A DNA stretch of 6,216 nucleotides from Gammaproteobacteria bacterium (lineage in GTDB: Bacteria > Pseudomonadota > Gammaproteobacteria > UBA6429 > Thiohalophilaceae), in NCBI GenBank assembly GCA_029880425.1, contig JAOUOK010000120.1:1-6216 (forward strand), in the 5' to 3' direction. Below, one piece after another: positions 1 to 5,743 of this stretch. The notes under the pieces are model-generated. The model was given only the letters and a program-made list of their open reading frames with translations. It did no database searches and was not told where the DNA came from. Position 1 is the first letter of the stretch. Every line of letters starts with the position of its first letter. The position numbers were made by a program, and so were the translations under genes.

Positions 1-865
1 GATAGTACCGTTAACAACAGAACTGAAAAACGGCATGCAGGTAGAAATTTTAACCACGAATAACTCGGGACCCAGCAGGGACTGGTTAAATCCAAACCTC
101 GGCTACATTGCCAGCAGCAGGACACGTTCAAAAATAAAAACCTGGTTCCGCCAGCAGGATTATGAACAAAATATCATTGATGGCAAAGCCGCTATCGAGC
201 GTGAACTAAAACGCATGCATATTCTGAAGCCAGATATCAACAAGGCGGTAAAACATTTTAAAGTTAAATCAGAAGAAGAGTGGCAGGCAAAAGTGGGCCG
301 TGGTGATATTACCTCCGGGCAGCTAACTTCCGGTTTAAACCTGTTGTATATAGATGAAACCGTCAAGCCATTACCCAGCAAGGCTAAACCCAAAAAACCT
401 GTTAGCAAAGGGTCTAATCAATCTATAAATGTTGGTGGCGTCGGCAATTTATTAACCAATATTGCCCCCTGTTGTAAACCCGTTCCCGGTGATGACATCA
501 TCGGTTTTATTACCCGGGGTAAAGGAGTTTCTGTACACAGGCAAGATTGTATAAACATACTTAATCTTGAGCATGATAAGCAACAACAGTTAATTTCAGT
601 TGAATGGGCCGATCATGAACATCAAACTTTTGAAATCAACCTTGTTATCCAGGCCATTGATCGCACCGGCTTATTAAAAGATATAACCAGCATCCTGTCC
701 GATCTTAAGGTCAACGTGCTAGGAGTACAGTCCTTGTCAAACAAGGATACACAAATGGCGGATATGCAAATCATCCTGGAGATACAGGATCTTGAGCAAC
801 TGCAAAAAGTTTCCGATAAGATTATGCAATTAAAAAATGTACTTAAAGTCTACCGGAAAAATTAA
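1..865 (+). CDS. relA: RelA, (p)ppGpp synthetase (GTP pyrophosphokinase), C-terminal part; 5' end outside window
   Basis: Ribosome-associated stringent-response enzyme that makes (p)ppGpp when uncharged tRNA is in the A site. The frame is open from base 2, so the Met codon at 35 is internal and the gene begins upstream. About 287 codons are visible of a family usually near 740 residues, so the synthetase and pseudo-hydrolase domains are missing. Counting from the Met at 35: the end of the TGS domain (VEILT at 3-7), the RelA-typical SRDWLNPNLGY (14-24), a helical region to ~110, a Lys/Pro/Ser linker (111-130), the Cys-rich zinc-finger-like domain (PCCKPVPGDD at 145-154, SVHRQDC at 166-172) and a C-terminal ACT domain (~198-276). 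GFITRGKGVSVHRQDC matches RelA; SpoT has a different sequence there and lacks the Cys pair. It ends in tandem stops TAATAA (863-868). The mazG gene often found downstream of relA is absent; a convergent unrelated gene follows. Confidence 0.96.
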   Translation, partial: IVPLTTELKNGMQVEILTTNNSGPSRDWLNPNLGYIASSRTRSKIKTWFRQQDYEQNIIDGKAAIERELKRMHILKPDINKAVKHFKVKSEEEWQAKVGRGDITSGQLTSGLNLLYIDETVKPLPSKAKPKKPVSKGSNQSINVGGVGNLLTNIAPCCKPVPGDDIIGFITRGKGVSVHRQDCINILNLEHDKQQQLISVEWADHEHQTFEINLVIQAIDRTGLLKDITSILSDLKVNVLGVQSLSNKDTQMADMQIILEIQDLEQLQKVSDKIMQLKNVLKVYRKN

Positions 866-894
866 TAATTCCCTGGCACGTATTAGTACCTCAT

Positions 895-1896
895 CTATTT
901 ATAATTTTTATCAAGTAAATCGTTCAGCGTATCTGTAATTGCCTGCGCCTCTTCATACGTGCTTGTGAAAAATAAAATAATATCTTTTACATCATCAACA
1001 TCTTCCTTTAACCCGGCGATAACAGATATGACTTCACTTGAGCCGTGTCGCGATCGGTTAACTTCATAGTCACAGTATATTTCTTCAATATTATTAACAT
1101 TAATATCAATTAGACTGTTTAACTGGGGTAACGGCCCTTTTTTTACCTGTAACAGGTTATTGGCTACCCGAACATAGCGGTAATTAACAATACCAACCAG
1201 GTAAACATACCCAACCACTCCAAGCGGCATCATAAAGAGTACCGACCACGAAAATCCTTCACTTGAAATTTTGTAAAGTGAAAAGAAAAAAACACCGAAG
1301 CCCACCAGTACCATAAAGATACCGTCGATTAAACCCTCACCCGAACGTACGCGAATAACACCCCTGTTTTGCTTATATTGTGATTTAAAGGCAGAAATTG
1401 AATCATCATCAAACCAGCCAAGCATAACGAAAAAGGAAAAAAGAACGCCCGGAATAAAAACAAGCAACAACAGGTATACAGAAATGACCTGTGTACTCTC
1501 ATAGTCATAATAATGACTTCGTGAAAAGATCACTTTTCCTGTCCCGGGATCAACTAATTCCCTTATTTTCCACGTTTCATTACCAAAGAACAGAATAGAC
1601 AAGCGGTGATAGTAAATCCCAACCACTCCTTGTTTCTCACAAATGTTCTTTACCGCGGTATAGGCGCTAGCCGGCCGGGAATAATCATAGCGCGTTTCAT
1701 TTATCGTTAAATAAACCGAGCGACTGTCCTTAAACTTCTTAAATTCGCACTGGCTAACCTCACCTTCAAGATATAAAGGTTCAGAATAATACGCAACAAG
1801 ACGGCTATAAAATAAAACAATAATCAAAATGATTAAAGGAATACCGAGTAACAGGACATACTTATGCTGTTGTTTTTTAAAAGGAGTCATATGCAC
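895..1896 (-). CDS. Four-helix membrane protein with PH-like cytoplasmic tail, function unknown
   Basis: I do not recognise a named family. Predicted 333 residues with four membrane segments at ~12-31, 137-160, 188-209 and 217-236. The basic N-terminus (PFKKQQHK) and the basic 171-184 stretch suggest cytoplasmic placement, which puts residues 32-135 outside the membrane. That domain looks beta-rich and has two cysteines (C50, C86) that could form a disulfide. The tail (~239-330) runs YVRVANNLLQVKKGPLPQLN, an Ile/Asn-rich strand, then a final helix EEAQAITDTLNDLL. That order resembles the membrane-anchored bacterial PH-like domains that start with a short 'nnxLxVxxGPLP' strand; this is inference from pattern. 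The first in-frame start is GTG at 1896-1894; an ATG two codons in (1890-1888) is equally or more likely, giving 331 residues. Neither has a clear ribosome-binding site. Stop TAG at 897-895, 29 bp from the relA stop. Confidence 0.8.
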   Translation of the reverse strand: MHMTPFKKQQHKYVLLLGIPLIILIIVLFYSRLVAYYSEPLYLEGEVSQCEFKKFKDSRSVYLTINETRYDYSRPASAYTAVKNICEKQGVVGIYYHRLSILFFGNETWKIRELVDPGTGKVIFSRSHYYDYESTQVISVYLLLLVFIPGVLFSFFVMLGWFDDDSISAFKSQYKQNRGVIRVRSGEGLIDGIFMVLVGFGVFFFSLYKISSEGFSWSVLFMMPLGVVGYVYLVGIVNYRYVRVANNLLQVKKGPLPQLNSLIDINVNNIEEIYCDYEVNRSRHGSSEVISVIAGLKEDVDDVKDIILFFTSTYEEAQAITDTLNDLLDKNYK

Positions 1897-2029
1897 TATA
1901 AAATGCTGATTAATAAAAGATAATTTAACACAATGTTACATATTAAATTACATTAACAAATTATACTTATACCTGATACAAGCCTTATATAACATTGTAG
2001 TTTATGCGGTTAAATAAAACAATTAATTT
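1897..2029. other. Divergent intergenic region with short inverted repeat
   Basis: This AT-rich 133-bp gap separates the starts of two divergent genes, so promoters for both should lie here. I found no convincing -35/-10 pair on either strand. The clearest structured element is TAACA-CAA-TGTTA at 1926-1938, a 5-bp inverted repeat with a 3-nt spacer that could be an operator half-site pair or chance. A nine-codon ORF (ATG at 2004, stop TGA at 2031-2033) ends overlapping the start codon of the diguanylate cyclase gene in an ATGA arrangement. Confidence 0.4.
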
Positions 2030-2830
2030 ATGAGACAGGACATGCTGAGAAACATCCTGCAAAAATATAGTCGTTTGGAATTAATTATTGCTTCAACAAT
2101 ATTAGCAATAATTCTGACTCAACTGGTTATGTTTATAATCTACTCTTTTTTTTCAACAGATATTCGATTTTCAGAAATCATCATCAGCATTATTGCGCCA
2201 TTGGTTGTCGCCTCTATATTCTCCTGGTTTTTCATTGACATGATTAAAAAACTCAATTCAATGGAAATTGAAATGAGATACATGGCAACCTATGACCAGC
2301 TCACAAAAACATTAACGCGAAAAGAATTTTTTTGTAAAGCGGATGAATACAGAAAAATAATTGTGCGGGAAAAATTCAACTGTACTTTTCTTATGATTGA
2401 CATCGACTACTTTAAAGAAATTAATGACATGCATGGACACCTCGCTGGTGACTATGTGCTCAGTGCATTTGGTGAAGTTTTAAATAAAAATAAACGGGAC
2501 GTAGACCTGGTTGGTCGATTTGGAGGTGAAGAATTTATAGTGCTTTTATGGGGGTGTGACTCTGGTTCCGCTTTTAATTATGCTGTCAATTTACAGGCTT
2601 TACTTAGTAACATTAAATTAACATATAACAATATCGACATTAGCTTTACAGTAAGCATTGGTATTTCATTAACAGACGTAAACAATCAATTTAATGTTAA
2701 CGAGTTAATTGAGCAGGCTGACAAAGCCCTATACCAGGCAAAAGAAAATGGCAGAAACAAAACGTTAATTTATAACCCAGCTATTCAAAGAAAAAACGAC
2801 GGGTTAGTTCAACAACAAAGGGGAGCTTAA
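2030..2830 (+). CDS. Membrane-anchored diguanylate cyclase (GGEEF domain)
   Basis: Makes cyclic di-GMP from two GTP. 266 residues. Two membrane segments (~17-40 and ~48-70) are joined by a loop of under ten residues, so there is almost no periplasmic sensor domain; the helices may serve as anchor and dimer interface. The GGDEF domain spans ~85-248. Visible hallmarks: the DQLTKTLTRKEF entry motif (89-100), metal-binding D124 in IDIDYFKEIND, base-contacting N132 and D141, the active-site signature GGEEF (165-169), and VSIGIS (208-213) near the end. The RxxD product-inhibition site is present (R156-D159, RDVD), at the usual spacing before GGEEF. All core residues are intact, so catalytic activity is predicted. 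An 18-residue polar tail follows the domain. Start chosen as ATG 2030; ATG 2042 is an alternative, and neither has a good ribosome-binding site. The gene converges on the histidine kinase gene. The specific input signal cannot be told. Confidence 0.94.
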   Translation: MRQDMLRNILQKYSRLELIIASTILAIILTQLVMFIIYSFFSTDIRFSEIIISIIAPLVVASIFSWFFIDMIKKLNSMEIEMRYMATYDQLTKTLTRKEFFCKADEYRKIIVREKFNCTFLMIDIDYFKEINDMHGHLAGDYVLSAFGEVLNKNKRDVDLVGRFGGEEFIVLLWGCDSGSAFNYAVNLQALLSNIKLTYNNIDISFTVSIGISLTDVNNQFNVNELIEQADKALYQAKENGRNKTLIYNPAIQRKNDGLVQQQRGA

Positions 2831-2844
2831 CCGGGCTATTTTTT
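2824..2844 (+). terminator. Possible weak Rho-independent terminator of the diguanylate cyclase gene
   Basis: AGCTT (2824-2828) can pair with GGGCT (2833-2837) across the loop AACC, using two G-U wobbles, and ATTTTTT follows at once. The hairpin starts inside the last codons and includes the TAA stop. The U tract and position fit a terminator, but the stem is short and weak. Confidence 0.3.
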
Positions 2845-2974
2845 AAAATTTAATATAATCCATAGCAAACCGTAAAGAATCCATCGTTAGCATTTACAAC
2901 CACATATTAAGCTTTAACCTGAAAAATATTTATATCATTAATGATGGCGTTAACCAGGTATTCTTGCAGACACA
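2831..2974. other. Convergent intergenic region
   Basis: 144 bp of AT-rich sequence lies between two converging stop codons. It holds a perfect 12-bp palindrome, ATCATTAATGAT, at 2934-2945. Read in the kinase direction it is followed by a loose AT stretch containing TTTTT, but the stem would be too weak to call a terminator. No ORF or RNA gene is evident. Confidence 0.5.
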
Positions 2975-4582
2975 CTAACCCAACCGTTTTATATTTGTAA
3001 GATGCGCATCAATATACCTGCGGGGCTTGTTTTCAGTAGCGTGGATATAATTGACAGTATCTTTCTTAGTTGAAAGCTCAAGTTCAAACCAGAAAGTTGA
3101 ACCCTCCCCGACAGTGCTATTAACGCCAATCGTACCATTCATCTGTTCAACTAATTTTTTTGAAATAATGAGTCCAATCCCGGTTCCTTCTATATTGTAT
3201 TTTGAATTAAGGCGCTCAAAAGGTGTGAATAACTTTGAGATATCTTTCTTAGCTATACCTTGACCACTATCTTTTATAGAAATACGTAAACGATTACCAG
3301 GCACTATTTCAGAATCAAGATGAATCCGTCCATTTTCACTATTGTACTTAATGGCATTATTTAGCAGGTTGATTAACACCTGTTTTAGACCAAGAGCATC
3401 TGCCAAAATGATATTATTAGAATTAATATTATTGATTATCTCTATGCTGGATTTTTTTGCCAGTGGGTTTATTAAAGTAAGACATTTTTTAATTATACTA
3501 TCAATGCAAATATCTTCTATTGATAAATCCATCTCACCATTTTCTATTTTAGCCAGATCGAGTATTTTATTAACAAGCTCAAGAAGGTTGTTGCCCGCAA
3601 AAATAATTTCCTGGACGTTAGCATTGGCAACATCATCATACTTCTCAGAATCAAGCTCGAGGATCTGCCCAAAACCAAGAATTGCATTTAATGGTGTGCG
3701 TAACTCATGACTCATACAGGTCAAAAATTCGCTTTTTGCCATACTGGATTTTTCAGCCACTATTTTTGCTTTTTCAAGTTCCCTTGTACGTTCTTTCACC
3801 CGGCTTTCGAGTAATGTGTTTTGAGCAATAAGTGATTTTTGTTGATGATGAATTTGTTCAGATGCCCGGTTCAGTGAATTCATCAAAGTCTTTATTTCAC
3901 TGGATAAATCCAGCATGTTAATTTTTTCTCCGGTTGCATCAGGAAGCTGTTTAGAAAAAGTGACAAGTCGATTTAAAGGTTCCAGCTTTATTTTCAGAAA
4001 AGAAAATATCGCAACAATGGCAACAACCAGGGTAATTATTGAAAGTAAAATTATATTTTTAATAACGCTATATTTAAGGCTTTGTAACGTCTCAGCGGAA
4101 GATACTATTTCAATCCAGCCCAAATTATCCCCAGCGAAACTCACTGGCATCTGTAATGTTAACTGGTCATTAATGTGAAACATTTTTTTGATTTTAGTTA
4201 TAACAACATTACTTTGTATGTAGCGGTAGGTGGGCCGAAGTTTATTTGAGTTATCGCGTTTGACTTCAGAAATCGTAGCACCATTACTGTTAAACAATGA
4301 TACCTGGTGTATTTCACTGATTTCATTTAATCCTTGTAGTTTCTGTTCTATTGAAGAATAGTTTTGAGAATAAATATCTTCCTTTATCGAAGTAGCTATA
4401 CTTTGTGTCAGCGCATAAAAGGATTCTTGCTTGTTTTTTTTAAATGAACGTATTTGATCCTGGTAATGGTAGGTACCAAAAATTACAATCACGGATAGCG
4501 AGGTAACAAGAAATACAATAGTCAGCTGGGTTTCCAGGCTGTATTTATTTAAATATTTATTGATATTGTTAAGGTATTTCAT
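2975..4582 (-). CDS. Membrane sensor histidine kinase, orphan, coupled to PhnD-like binding protein
   Basis: Inner-membrane kinase expected to autophosphorylate on histidine and pass phosphate to a response regulator not in this window. 535 residues. TM1 ~19-37 and TM2 ~173-196 enclose a periplasmic domain of ~135 residues that looks like a single PAS/Cache-type sensor fold (VSLFNSNGATISE at 94-106 resembles a core strand-turn of such folds). A HAMP-like segment (~197-250) and a coiled coil (~250-285) lead to the HisKA domain with MSHELRTPLNAILGF, phospho-acceptor H292. The HATPase domain has the N box NLLNNAIKYN (N409), G1 box DSGQGI (438-443), F box LFTPFERL (451-458) and G2 box GTGIGL (466-471). 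All catalytic boxes are intact. There is no receiver or HPt domain; a ~30-residue basic tail ends the protein. It starts 2 bp after the stop of the binding-protein gene with no clear ribosome-binding site, suggesting translational coupling. Ligand unknown. Confidence 0.95.
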   Translation of the reverse strand: MKYLNNINKYLNKYSLETQLTIVFLVTSLSVIVIFGTYHYQDQIRSFKKNKQESFYALTQSIATSIKEDIYSQNYSSIEQKLQGLNEISEIHQVSLFNSNGATISEVKRDNSNKLRPTYRYIQSNVVITKIKKMFHINDQLTLQMPVSFAGDNLGWIEIVSSAETLQSLKYSVIKNIILLSIITLVVAIVAIFSFLKIKLEPLNRLVTFSKQLPDATGEKINMLDLSSEIKTLMNSLNRASEQIHHQQKSLIAQNTLLESRVKERTRELEKAKIVAEKSSMAKSEFLTCMSHELRTPLNAILGFGQILELDSEKYDDVANANVQEIIFAGNNLLELVNKILDLAKIENGEMDLSIEDICIDSIIKKCLTLINPLAKKSSIEIINNINSNNIILADALGLKQVLINLLNNAIKYNSENGRIHLDSEIVPGNRLRISIKDSGQGIAKKDISKLFTPFERLNSKYNIEGTGIGLIISKKLVEQMNGTIGVNSTVGEGSTFWFELELSTKKDTVNYIHATENKPRRYIDAHLTNIKRLG

Positions 4583-4584
4583 TA

Positions 4585-5409
4585 TTAGTCTAACAGGTGC
4601 TGGTATGCTTTAAGTACAAACGGCTCAATCTGTTTGTAATCATCTTCATAGCTTGCGCTGACCGGGTTTTGTAGCTTTATGCTTTTTAATAAATTTTTAC
4701 CCTCTTCAGTTTCAGATAATTTCAAAATTTCTGATTGTATTGCCTGGCGCGTTGTTTTAGCAACGGACGGGTGAACCATTACTGGATGAGATTTAATACC
4801 CGGAGTGGTATAGATAACCTGTAATTGATTACGTAAAGCTTCATTTTCACGTTCGAGTGTTCTTATCACACCTGCACTCGCCGTTGCTGTGCCCACTAAT
4901 ACGTTTCGATAAGAGTTATCATGAGAGCCTGCATATTTCTCGTTGTATGTTATTCCTTCTTTTGTATCCAGGTAATAACGTATCAACAAGGAAGCAGCAA
5001 AAGAATTTTTTGCAGGAAATGAAATCGTTTTGCCGGATAATTGTTCAATACTGTTTATACCATTTCCTTTCCTGGTAACAATAATGCCTTCAAGGAGCTT
5101 TCGGTTACTTCTAATAATGGGAACATAGCCATGTTTTTTATGAGCAATGACACCGTAAGCCGGGTTACCAAAAAAAAGAGCTACTTTTCCCTTACTAATA
5201 TCTTGTTCAAAATCCAGGCGTGATGAATATACCCGAAGAGAAATGTTAGTCCCTGTTACTTCAGATAAATGTTTTACAAAAGGTGTCCATGTCTTTGAAA
5301 TAACAGCAGGCGATAACTGCGGGGCACGGGCAAAGATCAAGCTCTCCTTGGCATTTATATTAGCGGTGTACAGCAGGGTTATAATTAAAATAGCAGTCCT
5401 GTAATTCAT
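4585..5409 (-). CDS. PhnD-like periplasmic solute-binding protein, probable sensory receptor for the adjacent kinase
   Basis: Belongs to the phosphate/phosphite/phosphonate-binding (PhnD) family of type 2 periplasmic binding proteins. 274 residues, near the usual family length. The N-terminus is a standard Sec signal peptide (hydrophobic 6-14, likely cut after A20 in INA-KES) with no lipobox cysteine, so a soluble periplasmic protein is expected. Family landmarks: WTPFVKHLSEVTG (41-53), FFGNPAYGVIAH (79-90), the LSGKTISFPAKNSFAAS stretch (124-140), GSHDNSYRNVLVG (161-173) and HPVMVHPSV (208-216). The Ser/Thr-Ser-Gly motif that holds the phosphonate group in transport-type PhnD reads SFAAS here, so the ligand may differ. 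No ABC permease or ATPase genes are adjacent; the only operon partner is the kinase. A receptor role is inferred from that context. ATG start at 5409 with a weak GGTG about 8 bases upstream. Confidence 0.9.
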   Translation of the reverse strand: MNYRTAILIITLLYTANINAKESLIFARAPQLSPAVISKTWTPFVKHLSEVTGTNISLRVYSSRLDFEQDISKGKVALFFGNPAYGVIAHKKHGYVPIIRSNRKLLEGIIVTRKGNGINSIEQLSGKTISFPAKNSFAASLLIRYYLDTKEGITYNEKYAGSHDNSYRNVLVGTATASAGVIRTLERENEALRNQLQVIYTTPGIKSHPVMVHPSVAKTTRQAIQSEILKLSETEEGKNLLKSIKLQNPVSASYEDDYKQIEPFVLKAYQHLLD

Positions 5410-5743
5410 TTAAGGCACCATTTAACCTGTAATTTAAAAGGTTATTACATATAGATAGAGTCCATTCAGAATATGCTAAAAATAACTGTTAACATAGTGA
5501 TTTACTAGGTTATAAATGTTTCAATTTGTTAACAATTAATAACGAGCTGCATATGAGATCTGAGCAGTTAGTGACATCTTCGATATCTATTAGCTCGTGA
5601 CAACAATGACAACGCTGTATTTGCTAATACATAGGTAAGATAATTTATATTATTTTTAGCATGACGTTGATGCGTAATTTATACGCGTGATCGTATATAT
5701 CGTGTTTGACACACGTTCTACGAGCTAAAACTTATTATTTTTT
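5410..5743. other. 334-bp gene-free region rich in inverted repeats
   Basis: No credible CDS or tRNA on either strand. It should contain the promoter of the binding-protein/kinase operon (read leftward), but no strong -35/-10 pair stands out. Structures seen: the 13-bp inverted pair annotated separately; the palindrome TGTTAACA twice (5487-5494, 5527-5534) exactly 40 bp apart; a direct repeat TGACAAC at 5598-5604 and 5607-5613; and three small inverted repeats, TGTAT/ATACA (5616-5631), GCGTA/TACGC (5672-5686) and CGTGT/ACACG (5701-5715). The motif ACGAGCT occurs at 5542-5548, inverted at 5592-5598, and again at 5720-5726. This density suggests a decayed mobile element, a structured RNA or a complex control region; which one cannot be settled here. 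Confidence 0.55.
5473..5662. repeat. 190-bp imperfect palindrome bounded by perfect 13-bp inverted repeats
   Basis: ATGCTAAAAATAA at 5473-5485 is the exact reverse complement of TTATTTTTAGCAT at 5650-5662. A second inverted pair, ACGAGCT (5542-5548) and AGCTCGT (5592-5598), is nested inside, with its centre within about 3 bp of the outer pair's centre. Between them the arms show only patchy complementarity. The shape fits a decayed MITE-like element with terminal inverted repeats. I see no target-site duplication at the borders and no transposase, so the class is unassigned. Confidence 0.5.

Noticed and set aside
35..37. Met codon at 35 as the start of a short ACT-domain protein
   Set aside because: The frame is open upstream to base 2 and those residues continue the TGS domain of RelA, so this is an internal Met.
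470..560. SpoT instead of RelA
   Set aside because: The Cys pair and the GFITRGxGxSVHRxDC pattern are of RelA type; SpoT sequences differ at these positions.
875..890. Hairpin GGCAC/GTACC between relA and the convergent gene as a terminator
   Set aside because: On the + strand it has a mismatch and no U tract; on the - strand it pairs with one wobble but the T run comes about 12 bases later.
2934..2945. 12-bp palindrome ATCATTAATGAT as the kinase operon terminator
   Set aside because: It is all weak pairs with no loop sequence to spare, and the following T run is interrupted; too weak to call.
3342..3710. + strand open frame of 122 codons inside the kinase gene
   Set aside because: It lies opposite the conserved HisKA/HATPase coding sequence and shows no domain pattern; a shadow frame. 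The same holds for + strand frames at 3051, 3915, 4857 and 5041, and for the - strand frame at 160-408 within relA.
5553..5600. 15-codon ORF starting ATG at 5553
   Set aside because: No clear ribosome-binding site, very short, low-complexity Ser/Ile content, and overlaps the inverted-repeat structure.
5473..5662. Integron attC site
   Set aside because: The arms do not carry the RYYYAAC and GTTRRRY core sites at the expected ends, the unit is longer than typical attC sites, and no integrase or cassette array is present.
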